From Chrysaora quinquecirrha (lineage: Eukaryota; Cnidaria; Scyphozoa; Semaeostomeae; Pelagiidae): DNA of 64,000 bases. The notes beneath the pieces are model-generated. The model saw nothing but the letters and a program-made list of their open reading frames with translations. It searched no databases and was not told where the DNA came from. The stretch covers positions 4,606,105 through 4,670,104 of the forward strand of contig JACTAT010000029.1 in NCBI GenBank assembly GCA_014526335.1, written 5' to 3'. Made by a program: the position numbers and the translations under genes. Shown in pieces: positions 21,433-32,568 of this stretch. Positions within the stretch are counted from its first letter, which is position 1. Each line of letters begins with the position of its first letter.

Positions 21433-24400
21433 ATGGACAGAGGGGATTTTGGATATGGATCTACTGTCTCAGCGTCATATCAACGTTCAGGAGGAGCTGG
21501 TAAGAATGAAATCGTCCAGGAAATTTGGTCCTGTCTCGTGACTTGACAAAGAAGATGTCTTCCCTTCACCCCTGCGTTCCCTCTCTCTCGTAGTCTACTT
21601 CTTTTACAGGTCATGCAGCCTGGTCGTGATCTTCGCTTGATCTCTGCAACATATAAGAGCTTTACACAAAAGCATTTGACTCTGTTCATATATATAGATA
21701 CATATACATATATATATGAGAAGACGACAACCTCCTCTTCTCCTTCAATCAGGCTTCAAGAAGATGTCAGCCTAAACTTGTACCCTTAGTCGACTTCAGT
21801 GCCAAATAAGCGGGGGCGCTTAGTTTTTCTACCCTGAAGCTTATTAAGAGCCCCCGATTATTAATTTCTCAGATGGTCAATATAAACAAGATTCTTGTCA
21901 AGAGCCTGGTCGTTTCAGCTTTAGGTTTTTGATGATAAAAACTTTAAAATTTGATTTTCATTTGTTCTTTTCCAGATCAGTTCCAGTCAATTTTCAATCA
22001 AACAAGCAACAAAATTTTCAAAATTAATAAAAATGGTTGGTACTATTACCTACTCAGCTTTTTACCCGTCCATACTGTAGAGTATGGCATTTGCGCACCT
22101 GAATTTTTCAATAGAATTATAGTTTAACAATAAAATGGATCAATAGGAAGTGCCTCTTGCACAACTGATGACTGTCGAACTCTGCAAATAGAATCCCCAT
22201 ATCAAGTAAACATCACAGTCTTGGGTCATATCACACCCAAGACTGCAGAAGATATTTCTATAAAGGAAAGTGTCTTTGCAAGAACAATGCATAAAGAATT
22301 GGCTCTATTGTTTTAAATAAAATGCCACAGGACAAAAATGCAGTCTGCTATGTTCCCCATTCCAACTGGCAACTGTGGCAGCATTTATTATCAAAGAATC
22401 TGGAGACATACCTTTATCCTCAAGTTTGTTTATAGCTATCATGCCATATAGTAGAAATGTATAATGATGCCATGCATGATAGAAATTAAAGTAAAAAAAA
22501 AGACTAATTAAAGACTCAAAAAAAGAAGTAAATTTTTCTTGGGTCCAATTTTGAGGCTGATTTAGTGGTGCAGTTAGAGCTTTTCTTTGGAAGTTTTGAA
22601 AGAGCAACTACACTGTCTGTCCTCTTGCTGCATCATAGCACCTTTTTCCTACTCCCCTGTTGTCAACACAAGCTTCTGTCAAGTCTATCAAGCCTTGTAG
22701 ATGAAAGTTTTTTAATGTTTTCAATTCTTTTGCAGTTTCATCCCTTGAAAGTATATCCGCTGGGTTACAGTCAGCTGCTGGAACAAAGGTTATTGAAGAA
22801 AAAATGTGAGACGACATTTGTTAATCTTTAATATTAAAACAATGGAATCTAATAAATTTCATGTCCCCAGACTTAGATATTTGGTGAAAGAGAGTTAAAA
22901 TTCATAGTGTTGCTAAAGAAGAAAAAGAATAACTTTCCTGTACTTAGGATTGTAAAGGACATAAGCAAACAAGCAACTTTTTATTTGTTAATGCAGGTTG
23001 GGAGTTATGGCAGCTGTCTAGCTGATGTGGACCTGCGGCTTGTGCCCGCTGAGACTGATATTCTAGAACGAATACCCTGGGTACTCATTTATCAATCTCA
23101 GAAGGATAGAGAGCTGAGTTGACTGTAGGCTTGTAAAAAGTGTTCCCAGTGAGATTAGAACCCATGATCTCATGCATGATCATGTGCCAATAGCCACACC
23201 TCCTATCTGAGCTTGCAAGGCTTTTGCAAGCAAGCAAGCAATATCTCTCGCACAGAGCCACTTGACCCAACTCAAAGTTATAACTTCGAGGCCAAGCAGG
23301 ATTTGAAGCTGCGACCACGGAATTCTAGTCCGAAGCTCTACCGACTGAGCTACTGGCTACAGTTGGGAACATTTGCAAACTCAAACCTTATTATCGACTT
23401 GTGGCTAGCAGAGATATCCATCTCCGACATGATGGTATTGTGAATGTGTTGGAATCCACCAACTACTACATTCACGGCAATTGTAGCATTGCGAGCAACA
23501 AACCAATTTTCAAAGGTTTTTGCTACTATGTTTGAATGTTAATTAATTAACACTCACACAGAGCCACATCAACCCAACTCAAAGTTAAAGCCAGTAGCTC
23601 AGTTGGTAGAGCGTCAGACTAGAATTCCGTGGTCACAGGTTCAAATCCTGCCTGGCTCAAAGTTTTAACTTCAAGTTGGGTCGATGTGGCTCTGTGCGAG
23701 TGTTCATTAATTAACATTCAAACATAGTAGCAACAACCTTTGAAAAAAGCAATATCTCCCTCTCCAATAACCATCTATTTTGCTTAGAAACTTTGGAAAA
23801 AGAAGCACCAAATTTTAGAGTCTCAATTGTTATCCAAGCTTTCTTGCCACCTATATAGTATGCTGTTTAAAGAAATGTTTGATATGTAATGCCCTTGTCA
23901 TTCATTCTTTTGAGCTGCAGACTTATAGCTGCAACATTGTACAGACTTGATGAATTTTCTTTATTTTCATGAGTTATTGCTGTAATGTTTTATTTGCCTT
24001 TCTCTTCTAGACATTCTTTGTCTCAAGAAACTAACAGATTAGCAAAAGAAAGCAAAAATTATTTCAAGCAAATGTCTGTATACATAAGCCAACCAAATAA
24101 TTATCAAAATGATTTCCATGGGAATAAACAGGTATTGTTTTCAGTATGTTGTAAACATTATATTAAGCACAGGATGGAACATCAGGCTGCCTATGACCCT
24201 GGTCATAGGAGGTTTGCAATATATGAAAACAAAGATTTTCAATGATCGCTGACCAGCTGCAACGGTGCTGATGAACCAAAAAATTTTTTTCTTGGACCAT
24301 CAGATGATAGGAAAATTCAAGTGTGACCATCATTGGTGATCATGTCTAGGTGTTATGAAAATGAGATATTTTGTTTTCTGGGTCACACAGATCTCAGATC

Positions 24401-27400
24401 ATACAAGGCACTGGCTTAGCTAGGAATTCCAGTGGAAGGGCACAGCCCAGATTTTCCTCCCTCAAATAGGTGTGTCCATGTGGGCGTGTCCTTGAATGAG
24501 ACTATTTGATTGTGATTTGAACAGTGAAATCCAATGACTTATTTTGTCCTTTGGTCTTTAAATACAAAGAAATGTTCATTTCTTATGCAGGACACAAGTA
24601 TCAGACACATCAGAAAACAGAGTCCTGATCTCTTATTCCAAAATACGTTTACAAAATTTTCCTTTCATTTCACACCTTGCGGCACATATATTTTTGAAGA
24701 CTGATTTTTTTACATCATAAGCTTTCGTATTTTTACATCAAAGATACCTTGCAAGCAGAGGACCTAAAATATTGTCATTCCACCTTATATTTGGGCCAGT
24801 AAACATATTCCTTGAAGGTGTTCCCAGTATAACACCATAATATTGTGCAGGAAAATTTCTTACAAAATTGTTCAGTATTTCGACCAAATACTCTACAGAA
24901 GCTTTGCTGGCCCTTGCCTCTCTGTAGCTTTATCACTTCCAGAAACTAAAATGTATAAATGTGTTCACAATTTTGATTTTTCAAAAAGCCTTAAGTGTGT
25001 GCATTTATATGTGGGTTATTGAGTGATGATTTCATTTGCAATTACTTTTTTTCAATTTCAGTCACAAAACAGACTTCAACAAAGCAAACTAAGGACTGAA
25101 TTTGAAAATGCCTTGTCGAGATATCACGCAATACAGAATGTAAGTGGAGTTTTTGCTGAGATTTTTCTGCCTGTATTAAATTAGAATATTGTCCTTTTCT
25201 TGGGAAAATGACTCAATATATTGCCTGGTGTCTCCGCCTGTTGGATTTTGGGTAACTGTGGCGTGCTGTGGCGTCGTGGTGTAATCCAGCTGACTCGTGG
25301 TGTCAGAAGCTCAGTGTGGTCAGGGTCGAGCCCAGCCATGGTAGCGTCACAGCCAGGGTCGAGGTCTCGATTAGTTAACCTACTACTGAGATCCTAGCGA
25401 CTGACGCTAAAACTCCATTTCACCTTCACCTAACTTATTTCCTCACGTTTATCAAAGGTCAGTGGAACCTAGTTTACTCTCTAAACATTAAGTCCAGGAT
25501 AGAAGACTCGAAACTCTTCTTGCTCCATAGCTCGAAAATTTGGCAGACTTCACAGAGAAATTGTTTCCAAATCCAGTTCTCCAAAGTCTTTCTTTTTTTC
25601 ATGAAAGTTTTTTTTTGTGTTTCGAATCGATAGCCTTGGAAGAGATAAGAACGCACCCCTATATTGATGCAGCTGCGTTAGCTACCTTGATTGGCAATTA
25701 AAACATATTTGAAAGAATAGGAGCCAAACAATCAACATAGTAACATTCGTAATTTTTTGTAGGTATTGTCTTTAAAAATACGAAGTCATATTGATGAAGA
25801 ACTTCATTTATCACCATCAAAACAGGTATGAATTAATACCCTATTAAGCATTCTTTATCCTCGTTCTGAAATCTCGCCAAGCACGGGTGATCTTGGCAGA
25901 CGTGGATTTGAGATGTCATCTTTTTGTCTACCTGCCTTTTTGGGGTAAGATTAGGATGATTTCAAGGAACTTTTTAATTCTTTGGTTGATGTTGGTAAAT
26001 GGGTTGGATATTGAAAGCACATGGTGACAACTCTGGTATAAATAATGTTTTATGGATAGCACGAGCAGAACAAACGTCTGATATGCAATGATCAACATAG
26101 TATCAGGTTTCTTTGGGAGTCGAGTAATAGTCGTTTGAGAGGTTTTACTATTTCTGAACCAGCCTTGTCATTTCTTTTCTCTAAACCTTGAACAAGATAA
26201 GAATTACAAGATGTAAAGGCCGTTGCTTCCGATAACTATAGCAAATAGTGGACCCCTCCTAAAGCTGATGAGAAGCACGAAGACTAGGACGTAAATATAA
26301 AGCCTGTTGTAAGATCTCTCTTTTCCAGGATAAAGGTTGCATTGGCACTTTTCCTCAGTGAAATAGATCTTAAAGTTAACAACACTAGGTAGCCAGTAGG
26401 GTGTACAGCTAGCAGCAAATAACACTTGAATAGAACTTTTCTTGGCATTTCAAACGCAACATAAGATAGACTTTAACTTAGGATGGCGATCTTGAAGACA
26501 AGGCAGGCTGCTTCATAGGGCAAACTTCGAAAGCGCCATAAGTTCCAAAGCAACATGGAGCCGTATTGTTAATAATGACGATGATTTAGTTGTGAAACAT
26601 GTATATAAACAAATGCACATATTCCATGGGACTTTAAGAATAGAACTTTATCTTGTCTCTCGTCTTCTCTTGTAAGCTTAAAAGTTGAGAAAAATATGCA
26701 TAATTTTTTTTTTCTTTCAGAACACAAGTACTGACTTAATTGACGACAGTGATCAAACGTCGTTGGTTGCTGATGAAATGAAGTAAGACTAACAAGATTT
26801 TACATATCTATCCAAGGTTCTGCAGGGAAACAAGGGACGGAAGGAAAGGTCCCCTCTCTCAGTTTCTCTTTTTGCTCTTACAAGTTGCAAAGTTTGTAAG
26901 CACTTTGCATCGGCACTGAAATGATCCTAACCGTTTAACTATCTTAGTTATAGCTACTGGTAACTTCGTTTTGAAAGATAGATATGCGTACTTTCATTAA
27001 CCTAACTGAATTTTCGTAGTCGTTGTATTAGAGATATACCTAGTGTGGTTTTTTCAGACAACAATTGATACAAGATCAAGAGAGGGACTTGGAGGCAATC
27101 AAAGAAAGAGAACAACGAATACAGAAAATTGAGGTAATACAACAAAACAATTTAAGTCGAAAAAGAAAACAAAATGGTTGAGTCAGAACAAGAATTCATT
27201 TAGATGTGATAAGAAGCTGTTTATGACTTTGCTTAAATTTAGAATCAAAGGTTTTAGGATTTGACAAAGATTTTAACGTTGAGTGAAGATTGTTCCAGAG
27301 CTCCTACATAAAGTGCTGTGGCGTCATGGCGTAATCAAACTGACTTGTAGTGTCGAGAGCTCAGTGTGGTCAGGATTTGAGCCAAGCCAGGGTAGCGTCA

Positions 27401-29909
27401 CAGATCGGGTCAACGTCTCGTTTAGTTAACCTACTACTGAGGTCCTAGCGAATTGCGCCAAAAAACCATTTCACCTTCATCTTATATTATATCTGTTTTA
27501 CATACGTTGACGTCATTTTAAATTGTTTTAAGTCATCCCTATGTTAGTTGATAACAGAGCATATTTTTTCTCGTAGACTGATATCTTAGATGTAAATGAA
27601 ATATTTCGAGATTTAGCTGTTTTGATTCAAGAACAAGGAGAAACGATTGGTGAGCTGTTTGTTTTTTATTTTATTTTGATATCTCTTAGTCAGATAAGAT
27701 ATATTCCATTTCGAACATCTCATTTTTTTAGAAAAGCAGAATTGTATATTTTGTACAAGGCGGTATCTTTTTACTCTTCTGTCTTGCAACAAATGACTGA
27801 ACCAGCTGCCTACGTCCTCGCTTCTAATCATCATAGAACGAAGACCCTCTCAAAAAAAATATAAATCTATTCGCAGTTGATAATGGTTGCTTAAACTGCA
27901 GACAGCTGTAGTTTGTATTGGAAGAACGTTAACTACTTTTTGAGAAGTAGCGTAGAACGAAATATATTCAAACTTATCAAAGCTGTTTCTGACATCGTAT
28001 TAGAGATGAAGTCACCACTAATCGTGACAAGCCTTTGATATTTAGTTGGGCAACGTTTCGGGAGAGATCCGTCTCCAGTCATCTGACAATGAGCAACTTC
28101 GTTCCCAAGGATATCTGTTGTTGCTGTTGTTAGCCCAAATGGGGCAGCGCAGTGTGTTCTCGTAGAGGTCCTATTTACCCTGGGTACGAGGTTGGACAAT
28201 GAGATTTCTTTCCTATTTATCAATAAATATCAAAGGCTTGTCATGATAAGTGGTGACTATCATGTCTAATACGGTAGAAAGGTTAGCCAAAAAGTATAGT
28301 CAAAAATGGATGAATTATTCACAGGGAGAAAACAGCTTAAATGGTATTACTAGTGCTTAAGTTTTTTATACTGTACACTATATCAAACTCTTTGTGTTGA
28401 TAAATAGGCGCATCTTAAACCATGTACTTCTCAAGGTTGTCTTTTGACCAACAGCCTGTCTTGTGAATGTCCTGCTCCAAGCAACTCCCGTTTTCCCTAA
28501 GAAAAAGTAGTAGAAAGCCCCCCCTCAGTGAAGGTTCCTTGAAAATGAAAAGAACAGTCACTTATGATTGCTCTAATTATACCTCAAAACACTCCAATCT
28601 TTTAGATTCGATAGAGGGAAATGTTGAACAAGCTGTTGTTCATGTCACAGAGGCAAACGTTCAGCTACAAAGAGCTAAAGATTACCAGGTAGACAGATTA
28701 AAGGCTCTTTTATTAATGTTGTTTGTTAACCTTGTTTCTTATGTCTTCTCTTCAGATACCTACTTATCAGTACAGCACAGTCAGTTCTGAACATCCTCCA
28801 TCGTACTGATGATATCCGTCCACTGTACTAAATAACCACCATATTACTGATGATATCCCTATACTATGCTGATGATATCCCTATACTGTACTGATGATAT
28901 CCCTCCATAGCCTGCGTGCAAACTTCACAAAGACGGAATTCCCTCTTTGTGAAGTTTGCACGCAGGCTAATCCCTCCACCGTACTGATGATATCCGTCCA
29001 CGGTACTGAATATCCTCCATGTTACTGATGATATGCCCAACTGTATTGATGATATCCCTCTACTGTACTGACGCTATCCCTCCACTGTACTGATGTTATC
29101 CCTCCACTGTACTGATGATATCCCTCCACAGAACTGAATATCGTCCATTGTACTGATGGTATCACTTCACCGTACTGATGATATCCTCCACCGTACTGAA
29201 CATCCTCCGCTGACCGATGGTATCACTGCACTATACTGATGGTATCCCTCCACTGTACTGATGATATCCCTCCACCGTACTGAACATCCTCCACAGTACT
29301 GATTGTATCCCTCCACTGTACTGATGGTATCACTCCACCGTACTGATGATATCCCTCCACCGTACTGAACATCCTCCACAGCACTGATGGTATCCCTCCA
29401 CTGTACTGATAGTGTCCCTCCACTGTACTGATGATATCCCTCCACCGTACTGAACATCCTCCACAGTACTGATTGTATCCCTCCACTGTACTGATGGTAT
29501 CACTCCACCGTACTGATGATATCCCTCCACCGTACTGAACATCCTCCACAGCACTGATGGTATCCCTCCACTGTACTGATAGTGTCCCTCCACTGTACTG
29601 ATGATATACCTCCACAGTACTGAATATCCTCCACACTACTGATGGTATCCCTCCACTGTACTAATGCTATCCCTCCACAGTACTGTATATCCTCCACAGT
29701 ACTGATGGTATCCCTCCACTGTACTGATGTTATCCCTCCACTGCACTGCACAGCCATTACCCGTGTTGCAAATTGAGACCATTTCGATAACAAATATGCG
29801 CCTTTATTCCTAGAAAAGTGCAAGAAAAAGACTATGTATAATCTTCATCGTTGTTGTCGTTGCAGCCTGTATAATTGGACTAATTATTTACTTCAGTCAA
29901 GGAAAGTAG
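21433..29909 (+). CDS. STX7/12: Endosomal syntaxin, Qa-SNARE of STX7/STX12 type
   Basis: Exons found: 21433-21499, 21976-22035, 24011-24131, 25062-25139, 25763-25825, 26721-26782, 27058-27133, 27577-27649, 28606-28688, 29814-29909. The start MDRGDFGYGSTVSASYQRSG resembles the STX12 N-terminus. FQSIFNQTSNKIFKINKN begins the Habc helix bundle, continued by ETNRLAKESKNYFKQM. The SNARE motif runs from about ERDLEAIKEREQRIQKIE through DILDVNEIFRDLAVLI, with zero-layer Gln in QEQGETI, to DSIEGNVEQ. The last exon gives a basic KSARKR, one membrane helix (LCIIFIVVVVAACIIGLIIY) and a short lumenal tail. Such proteins drive endosome fusion. The exon between 22035 (phase 1) and 24011 (phase 2) is missing; residues corresponding to the Habc linker are expected there. 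Confidence 0.92.
22305..22817 (-). pseudogene. Retroelement polyprotein relic
   Basis: Minus-strand open frames. One (22817-22608) contains FVPAADCNPADILSRD, like the VP..NPAD..SRG segment after the reverse transcriptase/RNase H region of BEL/Pao- and Gypsy-type retrotransposons. Nothing else of a polyprotein is recognisable. The assignment rests on one motif. Confidence 0.35.
22963..23212 (-). mobile_element. SINE family B copy (tRNA-like head)
   Basis: The minus-strand sense begins GAGGTGTGGCTATTGGCACA, has a B-box-like GGGTTCTAATC, and ends in a TTAACAAATAAA tail followed by TTGCTTGTTTGC. Related copies are at 45162-45366 and 61829-62083; those have clearer A boxes (GGCCGAGTGGTCAAGG, GGCCGAGTGGGCAAGG). 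Confidence 0.7.
23228..23361 (-). mobile_element. SINE family C copy (tRNA-Lys-like head)
   Basis: In minus-strand sense it has an A box TAGCTCAGTCGGTAGAGC, an anticodon-arm remnant CGGACTAGAATTCCG, a B-box-like GCTTCAAATCC, and the body GAGTTGGGTCAAGTGGCTCT. The head resembles tRNA-Lys in the D arm, but the acceptor stem and loop are changed, so it is not a working tRNA gene. Confidence 0.75.
23507..23745 (+). mobile_element. Fold-back SINE C: tRNA-like core between 78-bp inverted arms
   Basis: The core at 23590-23660 has an A box TAGCTCAGTTGGTAGAGCG and a B box GGTTCAAATCC; an acceptor-like stem AGCCAG / CTGGCT closes it. On the right comes the normal SINE body (AAGTTGGGTCGATGTGGCTC). On the left the same body is repeated inverted (GAGCCACATCAACCCAACT). 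The arms match over about 78 bp, from TTTTCAAAGGTTTTTGCTAC inward, with few mismatches. The minus-strand SINE C copy at 23228-23361 lacks the inverted left arm. Confidence 0.8.
25258..25432 (+). mobile_element. SINE family A copy
   Basis: Well-preserved plus-strand copy in a syntaxin intron: GTGGCGTCGTGGTGTAATCC head, GGTCGAGCCCAGCCATGG, GTCACAGCCAGGGTCGAGGT, and a CCATTTCACCTTCACC end. Confidence 0.8.
25504..25645 (-). repeat. Dispersed repeat, copy 1
   Basis: On the minus strand it shares a long match with plus-strand 34858-35015, including GATTTGGAAACAATTTCTCT against GATTTGGAAGCAATTTCTCT, followed by GTGAAGTCTGC in both. The element type is unknown. Confidence 0.6.
27311..27480 (+). mobile_element. 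SINE family A copy
   Basis: Plus-strand copy in a syntaxin intron: GTGCTGTGGCGTCATGGCG head, CTACTACTGAGGTCCTAGCG and CCATTTCACCTTCATC tail. Confidence 0.8.
27991..28277. mobile_element. MITE with CCGTATTAGACATGAT-type ends
   Basis: The left end reads GACATCGTATTAGAGATGAA then GACAAGCCTTTGATATTTA. The right end is its inverted partner (TATCAAAGGCTTGTC ... CATGTCTAATACGGTAG). The interior has CAACGTTTCGGGAGAGATCC. Fragments of the family occur near 7262-7330, 30590-30650, 41190-41290 and 50925-51345, and a solo palindrome at 35335-35371. Confidence 0.75.
28795..29750. repeat. Minisatellite in the last syntaxin intron
   Basis: About 950 bp of roughly 20-bp units such as TACTGATGATATCCCTCCAC, with variants ending CATCCTCCAC. 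A higher-order unit of about 180 bp is repeated (compare 29270-29450 and 29450-29630). The minus-strand open frames here are just the repeat. Confidence 0.9.
28908..28969. mobile_element. Short perfect fold-back inside the minisatellite
   Basis: Arms of about 25 bp (AGCCTGCGTGCAAACTTCAC and onward, with its complement) around a loop near GGAATTCC. It is unlike the surrounding repeat and so was probably inserted into it. Confidence 0.8.
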
Positions 29910-29925
29910 ACTTTGTTTATTTATC

Positions 29926-29931
29926 AATAAA
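29926..29931 (+). terminator. Syntaxin polyadenylation signal
   Basis: AATAAA 17 nt after the TAG stop at 29907-29909. Close, but standard in sequence; the short 3' UTR is an inference. Confidence 0.55.
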
Positions 29932-30125
29932 TATATTTACTAAAAATGATTTAGAACATAGTCTATAGGAAGACAACATTTTCTTAAGATTATGTTTAAA
30001 AGCACTTTTGTATGGTGCTAAGTCAATCAAAATTGCGTGTGCCAATAAGCGACGCCTGAGTAAATGACGCTGCAAGTCAGGCGTGCACCTTTCCTATGAA
30101 AATCAGCAGGATTAGGCCTTGGATC

Positions 30126-30528
30126 AATAGACCATTTCAACGAAGGGCCTCGTTTTCAAAAATATTGAAAATTAGATTATAGAGAAATTTCGTCTTCTTT
30201 TTCGAATTTTGCACCTTCTTTTTAGTATTAAGGCAAAGTTTTATGTTTTTAGTCCTTAAGATATTGATTTTATAGGTGTTAAAAGTTTGAATTTCTATAA
30301 AGGATTTGACCGTGAAAAATTGCTGGGGGTGAAAATTTACACCCTCAAACCCCTTATAAAATTTCAAACTTTTAATCGCTATAGAATCAACATCGTAATG
30401 ACTAGAAGCTTAAAAATTTGCCATAACACTAAAAAGAAGGTATTGAATTCGAATCTGAAGTCGAATTTCTCTATGACCTAATTTCCATTTTTTTCAAAAC
30501 GATGCCTTTAGTTGAAATGGTCTATTAC
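30126..30528. mobile_element. Long fold-back element (arms about 190 bp)
   Basis: Starts AATAGACCATTTCAACGAAG and ends with GTTGAAATGGTCTATT. The two halves are inverted copies that meet near 30325 at a GGGGGTGAAAATTTACACCC-like centre. The two open frames found on opposite strands are mirror images, which is what a fold-back produces. Confidence 0.8.
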
Positions 30529-31272
30529 GAGAAAGAACCACATTTTTCATTGCCCGATGGTGAGAGACGGAGCTCTTCCGAAACGTTGCCCAAATAAATG
30601 TCAAAAGACTGTCCTGTCACGATAGGCGGTGATTATCATCTCTAATAAAATGTATTCACCATAATTTTTGATATTGCTAAATTTTTAATTAACCATCCCA
30701 TTTTTCTTAAACCATTTTGTGTCGGCGTCAGATTTTTGTAGATCATAAAATTGTTTCTGTGAATAGGAATCAACTAAAATAATGTAGAATATTAATTTGG
30801 AATTCAGAACTACTGATTGAGTTTCAAAATTCAGAATTCCTAGTTATTTATAATAAATATGGTACGATGTTACGATGTTCTGATTAAGACAGATAGGGGT
30901 AAAACCAAAATTCGTAGAATGAGGCAGAATTTAAAGAATGTAGAATTGTCGTGTTTATTGTTGCATTATTTGTGATTCTAGGTTCCCTCTAACAAAAGCC
31001 ATGTTCCTTATAATGGTTTCTAAATCTTCTCTAAAGTTTTTTACCTCGAAATTTTCTACTTGAATCAAACAAAAATGTTGTTTGGCTGTTTGCAAAACAT
31101 GAGTGATGTTTCTTGACTAATAGGTGAGGGGACAAGCTGTGTTTCCCAGAAAGATCCATATGAAACAAAACAGTCATCATAAATAAGAAACAATCCCGAA
31201 GCCGGTAAAGTTTCTGAGAAAGTAATACCCAAAAGACCCTATTGACATAGGAATAGAACCGAGGTAACGATA

Positions 31273-31611
31273 GGCTTTTCGTTTAGCGTCTGGACCCGTA
31301 TAAACGCAATGAAGTCGTACCCAGATCGTACAGATTTCGTAAAGATACGGATTCAAAACACCCGCCCGACCTTTATGAGTACGATTTCTTTACGTTTAAA
31401 TTTCAACGGATCCCGGATGGATACGGATCCTTGCGTACCCGTGTAAATGCAATGAAGTCGTACCCAGATCGTACAGATTTCGTTTACAGGAGAGAAAAAG
31501 ATACGGATCCGAAAGACCCGTCCGTACCTTTTGAGTAAGATTTCTTTACGTTTAAATTTCAACGGATCCCGGATGGATACGGATCCTTGCGTACCCGTGA
31601 AACGAAAAGCC
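31273..31611. mobile_element. Element with GGCTTTTCGTTT ends and a duplicated 143-bp unit
   Basis: Ends GGCTTTTCGTTT and AAACGAAAAGCC. Inside, a unit with GTCGTACCCAGATCGTACAG and CAACGGATCCCGGATGGATA occurs twice in direct orientation, offset by about 143 bp. A diverged relative lies at 53285-53500. Confidence 0.7.
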
Positions 31612-32568
31612 CATTCATGACCTTTTTGAGAACGGATCAACTAGAATTCGTTATGTAAGCGGGATCTCAGTCGTCTAAATCCAACAAGAGTGAAGGGGGG
31701 AGAATTATGACAATTCGAGATTATTGGATCCTAGGCTCAAGATTTTCCGTGACTCGTAGCGACAGTAACGAGATTCCTGGGAATTTGGGAGTCTGACAGG
31801 CTTGCAAACGTGCCGTTTTCAGAAAACTAACTTTATAAAGCAAGAATTGCGAAGAAGGTTGCCAGAAAAAATATTAGCTTGAAAGCACATGCTCTAGATA
31901 TGCCCTGGGTGAGTAGGCCTCTTTGATTGTAAAAATAATCCTTTAATTTGGAATAGAGTCTTCCTTTTTTATTTCCTACTCTATATAGATACCGTAAATC
32001 CTCGAATAAGCCCCACCCTCGAATAAGCCCCCCCCCTCGAAAAAGCCCCCACCGTAAAATTCATTTTTGCAAATAAGCCCCCGGGGGTTTGCTTATTCGT
32101 TTGCTTATTTACGATACATGCCTTGAGAAAAGCAGAAACTGTTACCGGGTTGTTACGCCTTCTGAAATTTTACTTGTCAATAGCCGGGTGTCATCATTGT
32201 ACTATTTTCCCGATACTCGCCTACAGCATTAAGAGAAATGAATAACAGATATATATATCATATACAAATTATATACATTATACACCTTGTAAAGTAAATA
32301 CATCTGCGATGTCTATATCTGTAATTCATCGAGTCAATATTACTGGTTGGAGCATGTTTCTTCTGCTCTGTTCACGTTATTGCTAGTCAGATATTCAGGT
32401 AATGATTCCAGTCTGTTTAATGAAACCCTGAATACCCGGGCTATATATTAGTAAAGATCTATAATTCCTTTTGGCCTTTCCTATTCGTCGCATTGCAGCT
32501 TTACGGATCTTGTCTTATTTTGCATCCTTTGTTGTCTGTTTAATACGTTTTATTTTCCTTTTACAGCA

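Larger units (their letters stand above)
22036..24010. other. Syntaxin intron region packed with repeats, one exon unfound
   Basis: Contains a short hairpin (AGTCTTGGGT / ACCCAAGACT, 22217-22244), a retroelement relic (minus, 22305-22817), SINE B (minus, 22963-23212), SINE C (minus, 23228-23361) and the SINE C fold-back (23507-23745). An exon that starts in phase 1 and ends in phase 2 should also lie here. Confidence 0.6.
29932..32566. other. Spacer between the syntaxin and the TSP1 gene
   Basis: No gene found. It holds the fold-back at 30126-30528, the duplicated element at 31273-31611, and a short fold-back with CCTCGAATAAGCCCC words at 32000-32110 (relatives near 21795-21855). The promoter and 5' UTR exon(s) of the TSP1 gene should be near the right end. 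Confidence 0.5.

Noticed and set aside
22735..22790. Plus-strand exon (acceptor TTTTGCAG, reading VSSLESISAGLQ) as the missing syntaxin exon
   Set aside because: The residues do not fit the Habc region, the end phase is wrong, and the minus strand reads better as a retroelement relic.
23361..23440. Frame with LQLGTFANS as the missing syntaxin exon (cf. the QLGT segment of STX12)
   Set aside because: The match is only four residues, the following residues do not fit, and it abuts a SINE head.
23587..23661. A tRNA gene
   Set aside because: The A and B boxes are good, but the anticodon stem is weak and the unit is repeated with SINE bodies, so it is a SINE head. The same applies to 45290-45366 and 61829-61905.
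28795..29750. CRISPR-like array
   Set aside because: The units are degenerate and contiguous with no unique spacers, and the genome is eukaryotic.
29167..29823. Minus-strand proteins with repeated VEGYHQY-like units
   Set aside because: Products of the minisatellite in an intron of the plus-strand syntaxin; no start, splice or family evidence.
30137..30481. Two similar small proteins on opposite strands
   Set aside because: They are mirror readings of one fold-back element.
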